A stretch of DNA of 64,000 nt. It comes from Pirellula sp. SH-Sr6A. GTDB taxonomy: Bacteria > Planctomycetota > Planctomycetia > Pirellulales > Pirellulaceae. The position numbers and the translations under genes are program-made. The notes beneath the pieces were generated by a model. It was given only the letters and a program-made list of their open reading frames with translations, was not told where the DNA came from and searched no databases. Each line of letters starts with the position of its first letter. Position 1 is the stretch's first letter. Of the stretch, positions 46,381-55,951 are shown piece after piece. Location: positions 4,073,988 to 4,137,987 of the forward strand of contig NZ_CP011272.1 of the NCBI RefSeq assembly GCF_001610875.1, written 5' to 3'.

Positions 46381-46907
46381 CTAGGAGGGCGTTCCCCACG
46401 TCATGCCCCATTCTCTCGCCAAGGCGCCAAGCCCGCCAAGATTGAAAACCGATTGGCACCGTTAATCTAGTGATTGATTCACTGTTTTTGCTCCGCTGCG
46501 AGCTTGGCGCCTTGGCGAGAGGCCGATTAGATGGGTGAGGACTGCTGTGAATGTCGAAGTATCAGGCGGATGCGTGACGGAAGTGGAAGCAAGAGGGATG
46601 GATTCTGACCCACGAGTCAGTTCAAGGTGTTGCTACTTGAGTTCCGCGATTGGATCGGTTTGTCCTAGTGCGCGTCGCAAGTGTCTTTGAAAATAGGGCT
46701 CATCTATAGTGAATTCTGTCGATCCAATCGACTCGAGAATGAAATAGATGGCGGTGTTTACACATCCCTCTATCGAGGTGCTCCTTCCATTTCGATAGGC
46801 ATGCCATCAGAATTTAAAAGCCCTCTCCATTCAAATGCGCTGCAGGCCTATTTGCTTCCGAGCTCGCGACAAAGCTCCATCCGTGCATTTTCATTTCTAT
46901 ACGGATG
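46381..46907. other. 527-bp intergenic region with a 20-bp inverted repeat
   Basis: A perfect 20-bp inverted repeat, CTCTCGCCAAGGCGCCAAGC at 46413-46432 and its reverse complement at 46502-46521, surrounds 69 bp of unrelated sequence. Each arm contains the self-complementary GGCGCC, so the arms can also fold alone. It resembles small mobile or REP-like intergenic elements. Beyond it I see no gene; the region lies between the ends of two convergent kinase genes and could serve as a transcription barrier. Confidence 0.7.
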
Positions 46908-49900
46908 TTACTCGTTCGATTCTTTGCGATCCAAGGAGGTCAAAAGGTTGTCGATTTCCTCTAAATCGAGCTCCATTTGTTCGACTCGAATATTTTCATC
47001 GATCATTTCCAAAGTCAACTTACGAGCTTGTTCCCATGCACTTCGAGCTTGATCGACGTTGCCCTCCTGTAGGAAAGCCTTTCCGAGCATTGTCGACGCG
47101 TTCGATAATCTACGACGTGTCATCGCGTCCTGTCGATTGGTTTCAGGAATAGCGGTCACGATGCGAATGACTGATTCGCAATCTTTTCGGGCCAGGGATG
47201 ATTGCTTCGACTCGAGATAAGCCTCTGCCCTTTTTAGCAGCACAAAAACATAGTCTTGAACAGCCTCAAGAGATTCGGGCTGCTTTTCAAAGATCGATTG
47301 GACGATTGACAGCGCGAGATTGAGTTGGGTGACACTCTCGTCGAACTCCCCTCTCATGATAAGCACTTTAGCTACTTTGACATAGCAAATGTAGAGATCG
47401 CGTTGCATCTGCCCATCCGACGGGTCCTTCTCTGCAAGCTCTAAGCTGATATCCAGTGATTTTCTTGCGTAGACAATCGCGTCGTCATATTGCAGTTGAG
47501 CGAGGGCCACATCCGCCAGCACTTCAGCCGATAGGGATTGAAATCGCTTGGCAGTGATGCTTTGCGGATCGAGCTTTGCCATTTTTTCCGCGAGCTCAAA
47601 GGCTTTTACGTAATCCGATTTTGCGAGATCGATCGCTTTCAAGAGCATTCGAGTGTCCCCGCATTTCATGTACGAAACGAATAGTTCGCGGATCAATTTG
47701 GAATTGGTGGGCTCGGCCGCGATGAGTTCTTCTCGAAGGCGCCGGGATTCTAGATACGAAACCATGGCTGGCTCTAATTGTCCACGTTCGGCCGACATAT
47801 TCCCCAAACGATCGAGAGAGACGCATAAGTCGCGTTTCGCAGTCCCGTTGTTTGGATCCAAGCGATACATCTCTTCGGCAATGGCGCGATCTTGATCATA
47901 TAGTTGAGATGCGAGATCGAGATCTCCTTGCTTAAAAGCGATATCTGCAAGCCTCGAATACGTGACACCTAATCGACGTTTGACGTCGAGCGTATCGGGA
48001 AACTTTGTCAGCAATGATTGCAAGATGCTTTGTGACTCCACAAAAGCCTCCGTAGCTCCATGGATATCTTGATCTTGCAATCGCATTTGTCCGAGGAGGT
48101 CGATGGAGGAGACCACATCGACAGCTGCTTCTAAGGAATCAGAAGAATTGGCCAGCAATTCTCTCCGGGTTGCTAGAGATTTCTCGAGCAAGAGAAGTGC
48201 ATCCGAGGAGCGAGCGGTTTGACGCAATATATCCGCTTGCTTGAATTGAATCGTTGCGATCAATCGCATGGGAATTTCGCCGTTCTCGCTTTCACTGCGA
48301 AGGGCGATACTCATCGCTTCAGCATACATTTCGCCCGCTGCCTCCAATGGCGAGATGGGGAGCTGTTTCCAGCGAGGGAGATCGAGTTTGATGTCTTTGG
48401 TGCCGACCTTTGAAAAGAGATCCCCCAAGTCCATTAACGCCATGGCGTTGCTTAAGCTGACTTGGTCGTCGGCAAATTCGGTTGAAATCTGACCCAGTTG
48501 ATTGAGCACCGTAACCAAGACATTTTTTTGGACGGCAGCGCTGCCTGGAACCTGAGCCAATCCGCGTTCGACATCGACAAGAAATGCGTTCAAGATTCCG
48601 AGGACACGATGGCGTTGCCGCACTGCTTCTTCGCTCTGAAACTTTGCGATTGCGGCGTTCTGAGCCGACGCCCTTGCGGACGCTTGCTCACGGAGATTGG
48701 ACTGCTCTAGAGATTCATTTTTCACTGACAGAACATTCAAAGTGATTCCCATTGCAACAAAAGCAACGAGAAGACTAGCCAGAGCGCCCGTTACTAAAGA
48801 GGGATGTGTTCTCGCCCAACGACGTGCTTTCTGAAAGCTTGTCTCAGGAAGAACAGACACCGGTTCATCCAGCAACCAAGCTTCTAAATCCGCAGCCATC
48901 AATCCCGCGCTCAGGTACCTCTTATGTGGATCTTGCTGCATCGCTTGTCGACAAATCGCAGCCAACGGAGGTGGGACCTTGGTGAGGGGACCTACGTCAA
49001 GCCGATTCCCATTCTTGATTTGGTGCTCAACGCAGACGTGGGTGTTCGACTGATGATCGGCAGGTAGGGAGCAGCGATCGCAATAGGATTCCGGCGAAGA
49101 CACAATACCCGTGTGTGCATGGGGAATTGTATTGGTAACGATTTGATACAACGTTGCTCCCAATGAGTAGATGTCGCTCGTAACCGCGACCTCTTCATTG
49201 CACCCAATGGCTTGCTCGGGGCTCATGTATCCAGGTGTTCCGACGATGGTCCCGTCTAAGGTTTTATTTGACTCGAATCGAATGTCTACCCGGGGCAGAC
49301 TAGATGATTGAGGGTCTTTTGAGGTAGAGCCAATGACTCTTGCAAGCCCCCAATCGACAATCAAGGTTTCACCGAACTCACCGACCATGATGTTGCTGGG
49401 TTTGAGATCGCGATGAAGTACACCTCGAGAGTGTGCAAATCCCATTGCTCTGCAAACGGTTACAAATCGGAGGATAAGATCGCGTGCCGCAGTGTTCTTT
49501 CGGAAATCGAGGCACAGATCGGTTTGGCCGTGCAGATCGGAGATCGCGGACTGCATCGATCGCCCTTGAATCCATCGCATCGCGTAATAGGGGCGGCCGT
49601 CGGACCGCCTTCCAGTTGCATAGATTGGAACGATGTTCGGGTGTTCGAGATTGCCCGTAACTGTCGCTTCCGCTTCGAAACGTTGCAGGATGGCCTTATC
49701 GGTTGCGAATTTTCTTTTGAGTACTTTTAGGGCGACCTCGCGCTGCAGGTCATGATCGAAGGCGACATAGACGTTACCGATTCCCCCTTGTGCAAGATTT
49801 CTGATGATACGAAAGCGATCAGAATGCTTTCCATGCGAGGACTCCACGCTGAGAGTTTGCAACATAGTCGGACGCGAAGCTCTCTCGTCATGCGTACTGC

Positions 49901-50255
49901 CATTCAAAGAAGGCTTATCGAGTGTGTCGCTCGCTGGTTTCGATGTTGATTCAAGCTCGAGTCTTGTTTTCAGAGATTTCCAGCAACGGAGTATGAATTG
50001 CTCTTGATCAGGGAATCGCTCAATGAGCAGAGAAGGAGAAAAGAGCTGATCCCACGCATCGAGAATCTCCATTTCGATTTGGAGCAACTCGCGGAGTAGC
50101 GGAGAGCGTATTGCGTTGTTCGCCGTCTGAAGAAACGATTCGATCGTGACGTTTGCACCATCTGTGCGTTGAGATTCATATTCACTGCATAACGAATCGA
50201 TCTCTGCCAACTGCTCGTTGGAGATTTCAGAAAAATCAGGATCGAATGAATTCAT
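46908..50255 (-). CDS. Membrane Ser/Thr kinase with TPR-like repeats
   Basis: A 1115-aa planctomycete-type protein kinase. The kinase domain (about residues 150-470) shows NLAQGGIGNVYVAFD, VALKVL, VLHRDLKPSNIM (near 280), VDWGLA (DWG for DFG, usual in this group) and GTPGYMSPEQA. An insert near residues 392-412 holds C-x2-C and H-x-C-x2-H (CDRC..HVCVEH), possibly a zinc knuckle. One membrane helix follows at about 485-507, then a coiled segment and about 500 residues of TPR-like helical repeats (LGVTYSRLADIAFKQGDLDLASQLYDQ and similar). Kinase inside, repeats outside is the expected topology. It is 112 bp after the ECF sigma gene on the same strand, a frequent planctomycete pairing. Confidence 0.92.
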   Translation of the reverse strand: MNSFDPDFSEISNEQLAEIDSLCSEYESQRTDGANVTIESFLQTANNAIRSPLLRELLQIEMEILDAWDQLFSPSLLIERFPDQEQFILRCWKSLKTRLELESTSKPASDTLDKPSLNGSTHDERASRPTMLQTLSVESSHGKHSDRFRIIRNLAQGGIGNVYVAFDHDLQREVALKVLKRKFATDKAILQRFEAEATVTGNLEHPNIVPIYATGRRSDGRPYYAMRWIQGRSMQSAISDLHGQTDLCLDFRKNTAARDLILRFVTVCRAMGFAHSRGVLHRDLKPSNIMVGEFGETLIVDWGLARVIGSTSKDPQSSSLPRVDIRFESNKTLDGTIVGTPGYMSPEQAIGCNEEVAVTSDIYSLGATLYQIVTNTIPHAHTGIVSSPESYCDRCSLPADHQSNTHVCVEHQIKNGNRLDVGPLTKVPPPLAAICRQAMQQDPHKRYLSAGLMAADLEAWLLDEPVSVLPETSFQKARRWARTHPSLVTGALASLLVAFVAMGITLNVLSVKNESLEQSNLREQASARASAQNAAIAKFQSEEAVRQRHRVLGILNAFLVDVERGLAQVPGSAAVQKNVLVTVLNQLGQISTEFADDQVSLSNAMALMDLGDLFSKVGTKDIKLDLPRWKQLPISPLEAAGEMYAEAMSIALRSESENGEIPMRLIATIQFKQADILRQTARSSDALLLLEKSLATRRELLANSSDSLEAAVDVVSSIDLLGQMRLQDQDIHGATEAFVESQSILQSLLTKFPDTLDVKRRLGVTYSRLADIAFKQGDLDLASQLYDQDRAIAEEMYRLDPNNGTAKRDLCVSLDRLGNMSAERGQLEPAMVSYLESRRLREELIAAEPTNSKLIRELFVSYMKCGDTRMLLKAIDLAKSDYVKAFELAEKMAKLDPQSITAKRFQSLSAEVLADVALAQLQYDDAIVYARKSLDISLELAEKDPSDGQMQRDLYICYVKVAKVLIMRGEFDESVTQLNLALSIVQSIFEKQPESLEAVQDYVFVLLKRAEAYLESKQSSLARKDCESVIRIVTAIPETNRQDAMTRRRLSNASTMLGKAFLQEGNVDQARSAWEQARKLTLEMIDENIRVEQMELDLEEIDNLLTSLDRKESNE

Positions 50256-50367
50256 AAAGGCACGGGTAGGGGGGACGAGCCCATTTGTTTGGCGAAGGAG
50301 AGTAAGGCTAGAGACCTGCCTCCGTGGTTAGAATAACTCTTGCCGGGAAAAGGGTGACAGGTAAGAG

Positions 50368-51021
50368 TTAGCTTTTTTGAGGGGCAAGTAGTTCCGGGAA
50401 CTCGAGCCAAATGCGCCTTATTCTCTCCAGTTTCCTTTGCACAGTTCGTCGCGTGACATTCATCAGTTCTGCGATATCTTCGTTGGTGTGCCCTTCCAAT
50501 TTGAGCAGAACCAATTTCTTCAAGTCCGGTTCAGGGAGCTTGCTCATGAGGTACTCGGACATCTCGGCAACCTCTGCAGCAAATGCCGGAGTCGGCTCGT
50601 GCGACGGCAAGGATTGTAGCAATTCAAAGCCCGATCCGTCGCTGGACTGCAGCATCGATTCGTTGAGCGTCAAGTTCGCATTTCGACGTTGCTGATGTTC
50701 GTAGCGAAACTGATTGGCAATCTTTCGGCTGGTGATAACTACCAGCAACGCCCACAAATTCCCGCGGTCTCCAACATCTGGAAATCGTTTCGCCTCGATT
50801 CCTCGACAGAGGCTGCGAAACGCACTCACGGCCGCGTCCTCTTCATCGTAAATGCGTCGCGCAGACGGATTCATTCGACTGCGTGCAAAGACTACCAATC
50901 GCTCACAAAAATGGGCCCACAACCGACTCGCTGCATCATGATCAGCGGCGGCAAGCTGCTCAATCCAAACGGAAACGGGTTCCTGCTCAGTATGGCCGAG
51001 AATTTCGCGTTGAGATGTCAC
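50368..51021 (-). CDS. ECF-type RNA polymerase sigma factor
   Basis: A 217-aa sigma-70-family factor of the planctomycete ECF kind, often encoded beside Ser/Thr kinases. Region 2 is recognisable in AASRLWAHFCERLVVFARSRM..DEEDAAVSAFRSLCRG..NLWALLVVITSRKIANQFRYEHQQRRN, and region 4 in LPEPDLKKLVLLKLEGHTNEDIAELMNVTRRTVQRKLERIRRIW, a clear helix-turn-helix. The linker carries conserved-looking acidic and Ser residues that could be kinase targets (inference). The start is GTG at 51021; the next methionine lies inside region 2. Divergent from the EF-hand gene, with 87 bp between, so a shared or autoregulated promoter is plausible. No anti-sigma factor gene is visible. Confidence 0.92.
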   Translation of the reverse strand: MTSQREILGHTEQEPVSVWIEQLAAADHDAASRLWAHFCERLVVFARSRMNPSARRIYDEEDAAVSAFRSLCRGIEAKRFPDVGDRGNLWALLVVITSRKIANQFRYEHQQRRNANLTLNESMLQSSDGSGFELLQSLPSHEPTPAFAAEVAEMSEYLMSKLPEPDLKKLVLLKLEGHTNEDIAELMNVTRRTVQRKLERIRRIWLEFPELLAPQKS

Positions 51022-51108
51022 AAAGATTCCATAAACCGTGATTGAGGAATTGGCTCGCCTCTATTGCGGGGTACGGCGTGCTCCCCATTGTAAACGGAAA
51101 GAACAGCG

Positions 51109-52533
51109 ATGACAGCAATTTCTCGGTTATCCTCCCTCTCGGCACTGACGGTCGCCGTTTTGCTTACGCTCTGGACTTCGACAAGCCTCATGGGGGCCGA
51201 TGTATTCAAAATGTTCGACTGGAACGAGGATGGAGTCCTTAGCGGAAACGAGGCGAAGCCATTTTTGACTTTGGATTTCGAGCCCTCCGATGAACCCGAT
51301 GGCGAAATTACAAGGAAAGAGTTCGATGCCGGGTTACTGCGTCATCGAAAAACGCGTTCTGAACAGATAAAGGCCATCTTCGACGCGAGAGATACCAATG
51401 AGGACGACAGGCTTTCAGGTACTGAAATCAACGGTTATCAGTTCGCGGATGAAGATGGTAACGGTCGGATTACCTTGGAAGAGTTGGATCGCGCAGTCCG
51501 TATCGATGCGGCTAAGCTAAAAGAGCTTGCTTACAACGGCATCGTCGAATTCGGGGTTAGCAGATTCAATTGGATCGATACCAACGAGGATGGCAAACTC
51601 ACCGGTTCGGAAGCACGGGGCTTGAGCCAATGGGATACGGACCACGATCAGAAGATCTTGCTGGGCGAGTTCATGGCAAACGTCTTCTTGGATGCCGCTG
51701 TTGGCGAAGATTTGCCGCCTCCACCGATAGATGTCAAAAGCGGTGATCTTATGCTCTCTGTTGTGGAAGCGATCAATGGGCGAGATGGGAGGGCGCTTCA
51801 GGAGATGTTTCGGCCCGAGCTTAACCAAATCGTCGATAGCGTGATCATTCAATATCTCACGCAGCATGTCTTCGAAAGCCACGGCAAAATTAGCCCTCCG
51901 TCCAACGATCAAGTCGAAATCAAAGATGCCGGAAGGGAGGGGCAGTATTTGCACGTTGCACAGCTTCGTTGCGACAAAGGAAAAGTGTCGATTGTCTTAA
52001 CGGTGTTCGATAACGCTTTACTCGGAATCGACTTAAAAAGTCCTCAAATCGAGAAGCTCCATGAAAAGATGTTTGCAGACCTGCTTGCTGATCGAAATGA
52101 ACTCCTTTCCAGATTTGCAAAGTTCTATAGCAAGTCATGCGAAGTTATGATTCGGCATATTATTGCCAAAGAAGACACGGCAGCATTCGAAATGTTCCAT
52201 CCTGACATTCAAAAGCAAGTGGGGGATAAGCCGTTTTTGGAAATCTTCCGAACGATTCGCAATCAGTGTGGAACCCAATCGGTTCAAGTGGAACTTGAGT
52301 CAGCAGGCGTGGATTTTGATGAGAATAATAAAGGGAAGTTCTTTACTATCTCGCACCGCCTTTCAGGTCCAAAAGGCAAAGTGCTCGTCACGCACAACAT
52401 GCAGTTTGTCGGACTGAAGGCATTCTTTGTTGCGATGAGTATCGAGCCTGTAAAAGACGAAAGCGATGCACCGACAAACGATGGAGCCGATCTCCCGTCG
52501 GCTGTCGACACTATTGTGCCACCCAAACCGTAA
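51109..52533 (+). CDS. Exported EF-hand protein
   Basis: A 474-aa secreted protein. A signal peptide (hydrophobic LTVAVLLTLWTSTSLMG) is followed by about 170 residues with five or six EF-hand-like calcium loops: DWNEDGVLSGNE, DTNEDDRLSGTE, DEDGNGRITLEE, DTNEDGKLTGSE and the weaker DTDHDQKILLGE. The remaining 280 residues seem to hold two related alpha/beta units (ALQEMFRPELNQIVDSV and AAFEMFHPDIQKQVGD), perhaps NTF2-like or DUF3887-like. GGAAAG precedes ATG 51109 by a suitable distance. First gene of the plus-strand cluster opposite the ECF factor. Calcium binding is likely; its use is unknown. Confidence 0.82.
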   Translation: MTAISRLSSLSALTVAVLLTLWTSTSLMGADVFKMFDWNEDGVLSGNEAKPFLTLDFEPSDEPDGEITRKEFDAGLLRHRKTRSEQIKAIFDARDTNEDDRLSGTEINGYQFADEDGNGRITLEELDRAVRIDAAKLKELAYNGIVEFGVSRFNWIDTNEDGKLTGSEARGLSQWDTDHDQKILLGEFMANVFLDAAVGEDLPPPPIDVKSGDLMLSVVEAINGRDGRALQEMFRPELNQIVDSVIIQYLTQHVFESHGKISPPSNDQVEIKDAGREGQYLHVAQLRCDKGKVSIVLTVFDNALLGIDLKSPQIEKLHEKMFADLLADRNELLSRFAKFYSKSCEVMIRHIIAKEDTAAFEMFHPDIQKQVGDKPFLEIFRTIRNQCGTQSVQVELESAGVDFDENNKGKFFTISHRLSGPKGKVLVTHNMQFVGLKAFFVAMSIEPVKDESDAPTNDGADLPSAVDTIVPPKP

Positions 52534-52583
52534 AACTCCTTGGACGAGCAGAAGCAATTCCACTGTAGGGCAATCGAAAGACG

Positions 52584-52898
52584 ATGGGGCAACGATTTGT
52601 TAGGCCTGAGTTACAACTCCTTCTCGTGTTGTACGGGTTCCATTTCGCCGTTTGGGTTCCCATCGCACATCGGATTGCCCCGCCAGAACTTTTCGCACAG
52701 GTCCTGCTGGCCTTGACTCCGATCGCAATTTGCTTGGCTTTATCACTCCTCTGGGTTTGTATTGGTGATGTAGCTCGCCTCGGAACTTGGGAGGACTCAC
52801 CGTGGGACAGATGGATGAGGGTGTTGCTTGTTTATCACGGTTGCTTGATTGGTCTCACGCTTTTTTTCCTTGCGATCAAAGCCACAGGCTATTGCTAG
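52584..52898 (+). CDS. Small membrane protein
   Basis: A 104-aa protein with three hydrophobic segments (about residues 11-30, 36-60 and 79-100) and few charged residues, so an integral membrane protein. A central WEDSPWDRWMR loop is the only polar stretch of note. It begins 50 bp after the EF-hand gene and ends 91 bp before the caspase-like gene, in the same direction. I do not recognise a family. Confidence 0.6.
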   Translation: MGQRFVRPELQLLLVLYGFHFAVWVPIAHRIAPPELFAQVLLALTPIAICLALSLLWVCIGDVARLGTWEDSPWDRWMRVLLVYHGCLIGLTLFFLAIKATGYC

Positions 52899-52989
52899 AT
52901 GTTTTTAAAACCGCTGTCACTAGAAATTTGCCGATGGTGATTAAGCAGAACGGGAATGGTATGGCTCATCAGGTTAGGTTGTTCATTTC

Positions 52990-54849
52990 ATGAAGCTTTT
53001 TATACGATGCACGGTCACCATCGCTCTTTTTCTGAGTTCGTGGGCCCAAGCCCAGGAACAGAAGCCTACCGCCAATGCGCATCAAGCGTTTACGAAGGAG
53101 TTGGAGAATCAACTGACTCGCGGGCGTCGACTAGCGATTGTTATTGGGATCGATGCGTATCAAACCCGACCGTTGAAGTGCTGCGTGAAGGATGCCAAGC
53201 TTCTGGCGGCTACTCTGCGCGATCGTTGCGGTTACGATCCGGATGGCATATTGGAGATGACGGACCAGCAGGAGAATCCTGCCCTGCGGCCGACACTCGT
53301 GAATCTTCGTCGTGAAATCCGACAGTTTCTGTCGAACGCAACATCGAAAGATACCATCCTCATCAGCTTTTCCGGTCATGGCGGATTGTGGACGGAGGGA
53401 ACGATTCTGAATCCAAAACGAATCGGATTTGTGTGTCCAATCGATTTCGATGGGGAGCGTGCGAAAGAAACATCCCTAACGATTGACGACTTACGAACGA
53501 TGCTTCAAGAGTGTCTCGCTGCTCAAAAGTTGCTAGTTTTGGACTCTTGTCACTCCGGCGGTGGCGGAATCACTTCCGGCTTCACGATAACAGAAAACGT
53601 CGATCAGACTTTCCAGAAGGCTCAAGGTTTGATCACCTTTGCCGCTTGCCGTCGCGATGAGGTCTCGAGCGAAGATCGAGAGGTGGGGCACGGGGCATTC
53701 ACCTTGAGCTTTGTCCGAGGTCTCGAGGGGCAAGCTGATTTTGATCAGAACCGAATCGTGGACAGCGACGAACTTTATCGACATGTCTTGGCCGAAGTCC
53801 CGGCTCATGTCAGCGCGTTGTTCCCAGGCCGAAATCAAACTCCTATCCGGGTGATCGGTCATGATGTCGTCGGAGTCTTTGCCCTAGCGCCTGTTCTGGC
53901 CAAACCGAAAATCACAGCGGCTCTCGCACGATTGCGACCGGGCGAAGTGGTAAAGAACTCGCTCGGCATGTCTTTAGTCCTGCTCCCACGTTCCAGCTAT
54001 ATCAAGGGTTCAGCAAAGTCGGAGTACAAACGACATCCAAATGAATCACTTCGTGCCGTCATCATTTCCAAGCGACTTCTCATGGGTACCCATGAAGTGA
54101 CGCAATCCGAGTTTGAATTGGTGATGGGCTATAACCCCAGCTACCATGCCCCCGACGGGGAAGGTGCCACGGAGGTCGGGGATCTTAGGACCGGGCGATT
54201 CCCTGTCGAACAAGTCTCTTGGTTGAACGCCTTTGAGTTTTGCAAAAAGCTGACCGAACGACCCGAAGAAGTTTCAGCGGGGCGAGTCTATCGTCTTCCA
54301 ACCGAATCCGAATGGGAATTCGCCTGTCGTGCCGGAAGCGTTTCTGCGTTCTCCACCGGTCAAGTTATCGACGGCGAGCAGGCGAACATTCGATGCGACC
54401 AACCCTATTGGTATGCCCGCCGGGGCGAATGGATGGGAAGAACGCAAATGGTGGGACGACACGCACCCAACTTGTTTGGACTTTATGACATGCATGGTAA
54501 TGTCACCGAGTGGTGTTATGACAATTACCGAGAAGAGCCGATGGGCCTGAATCTCTCTTCGATATATGACACGGATGACGATCCTGGAGCTCTCTTAGAA
54601 AAAATGCACCAGCTGCTCACAACGCCAATTTCCACTTCGTTCACGGTAGAGAATAAGCAACGCATGTGGAGCGATGCGACAGATCCCACGGGGCCAGTTA
54701 GTGGAAATAGCAAGGTCATCCGTGGAGGATCCTATCTTTCTGATGTCGGTCAATGCCGATCCGCGTCGCGCCGAGCTCAGTCGCCTGGATATACGCATAA
54801 GGCGTTAGGTTTTCGCGTCGTTTGCGAACAATCCAATATCAGTCGATAG
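52990..54849 (+). CDS. Exported caspase-like peptidase with FGE-like domain
   Basis: A 619-aa secreted fusion. Signal peptide MKLFIRCTVTIALFLSSWAQAQ. Residues about 45-285 form a caspase/metacaspase (C14) domain: RRLAIVIGIDAYQTRPLKCCVKDAK, the catalytic histidine in SFSGHGG (His130), and the catalytic cysteine in VLDSCHSGG (Cys187). Residues about 315-615 form a formylglycine-generating-enzyme-like (SUMF1/FGE) domain: GTHEVTQSEFELVMGYNPSYH, RLPTESEWEFACRAG, DMHGNVTEWCYDNY and the C-terminal RGGSYLSD..LGFRVVCE. Of the FGE cysteine pair only the first is kept (QCRSASRR), so sulfatase-activating activity is unlikely and a binding role is more probable. Cleavage after Arg/Lys or Asp cannot be decided. 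Confidence 0.9.
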   Translation: MKLFIRCTVTIALFLSSWAQAQEQKPTANAHQAFTKELENQLTRGRRLAIVIGIDAYQTRPLKCCVKDAKLLAATLRDRCGYDPDGILEMTDQQENPALRPTLVNLRREIRQFLSNATSKDTILISFSGHGGLWTEGTILNPKRIGFVCPIDFDGERAKETSLTIDDLRTMLQECLAAQKLLVLDSCHSGGGGITSGFTITENVDQTFQKAQGLITFAACRRDEVSSEDREVGHGAFTLSFVRGLEGQADFDQNRIVDSDELYRHVLAEVPAHVSALFPGRNQTPIRVIGHDVVGVFALAPVLAKPKITAALARLRPGEVVKNSLGMSLVLLPRSSYIKGSAKSEYKRHPNESLRAVIISKRLLMGTHEVTQSEFELVMGYNPSYHAPDGEGATEVGDLRTGRFPVEQVSWLNAFEFCKKLTERPEEVSAGRVYRLPTESEWEFACRAGSVSAFSTGQVIDGEQANIRCDQPYWYARRGEWMGRTQMVGRHAPNLFGLYDMHGNVTEWCYDNYREEPMGLNLSSIYDTDDDPGALLEKMHQLLTTPISTSFTVENKQRMWSDATDPTGPVSGNSKVIRGGSYLSDVGQCRSASRRAQSPGYTHKALGFRVVCEQSNISR

Positions 54850-54932
54850 CAGCGCATTAGATCGACATGCCCAGATGGTAGTTATGGCTCAACGTACACG
54901 TTTTATTTTATCCCTCGAAAGGAAAATATCGA

Positions 54933-55733
54933 ATGCACTCACTAAAAATAACCTCTTTCATTGCGACATACATGCTGTTTTTCTCAGCTGCCGTGGTTTC
55001 CGCAGATGACAAAGAGGACAAAGCGGACAAGAAGCCTCGCGTGTACAAGCACGACTTTGAAGGTCAAGATTTAACCGGCCGGGACTTCAGCAAGAAAAAC
55101 CTGAATGACGCCAATTTCACTGATGCCATTTTGACCAATGCCAGGTTTGATAATTCCAGCCTGCATGACTGCAATTTCCAAGGTTCTGTGCTGCAGGGTA
55201 CAAGTTTTGCCTACGCTGATCTAACCGGCTCTGACTTCCGAAGTTGCGATTTCAGAGCATCTGTGTACATGGCAATCCTTAATAAAGTAGATCTCTCGGG
55301 GGTCGATTTGAACAACATCAATACAGTGGAAATGAAAATGAGAGAAGCGAAGCTGCGGGGTACGAAGGGCTTCAATCAGATTTACGGAACCGATTATTAC
55401 ATGGCGGATCTGCGAGGTGCGGACCTGTCGACTGCTACACTTTTCGATCGCACAAACTTTCGCAAGGCTCAATACGATCAGTTCACACGTTGGCCAAAGG
55501 GCTTTGACATCGAAGGTAAAGGACTCGTCTTGGTTGAAACCAAACCAGAAGAGGAAGCTCAACCCAAAAAGACGCCTTCAACGAACAAGTCTGGTGACGA
55601 GGCTGCCTTTCAAAAACTGGACAAGAACGAAGATGGCGTTTTGTCTGGCTCGGAGATGAAAGGTTTGAAGGAGAAAGACGCCGATGGAGACGGGGAAGTC
55701 ACGTTGGCCGAATTCCTTGGTAAATCTAAATAA
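54933..55733 (+). CDS. Exported pentapeptide-repeat protein with EF-hand tail
   Basis: A 266-aa secreted protein. After a signal peptide (MHSLKITSFIATYMLFFSAAVVSA), residues about 45-180 consist of A(D/N)LxG-type pentapeptide repeats (LTGRDFSKKNLNDANFTDA, ADLTGSDFRSCDF, ADLRGADLSTATLF), which build a right-handed quadrilateral beta helix. A charged linker leads to two EF-hand loops at the C-terminus, DKNEDGVLSGSE and DADGDGEVTLAE. The first is nearly the same as the first loop of the EF-hand protein at 51109 (DWNEDGVLSGNE), hinting at a common module. GAAAGGAAAA lies before ATG 54933. Function unknown. Confidence 0.85.
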   Translation: MHSLKITSFIATYMLFFSAAVVSADDKEDKADKKPRVYKHDFEGQDLTGRDFSKKNLNDANFTDAILTNARFDNSSLHDCNFQGSVLQGTSFAYADLTGSDFRSCDFRASVYMAILNKVDLSGVDLNNINTVEMKMREAKLRGTKGFNQIYGTDYYMADLRGADLSTATLFDRTNFRKAQYDQFTRWPKGFDIEGKGLVLVETKPEEEAQPKKTPSTNKSGDEAAFQKLDKNEDGVLSGSEMKGLKEKDADGDGEVTLAEFLGKSK

Positions 55734-55951
55734 ATCGAATACTTTTCGACCAAACGCCGTCCACCGCATGCGAAGTCCTGCAATTCTGCTTTCTTCGCTG
55801 AATACGATCGCTTTCCTCGCTCAAAGCGATCGTATCTCGACGGCTGTCAAGCCATTTGCACCGCTGCTGGGGTGGACCTTTACGACGCTGACCTTGCCAA
55901 TGCCTCCCCGATCCACCTTCTTCGATCCTGCTTCAAGACTCGTGCTTCCTC

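Noticed and set aside
46681-47052. A 123-codon plus-strand frame overlapping the end of the TPR kinase
   Set aside because: Most of it is antisense to the kinase C-terminus, with no start signal or family resemblance.
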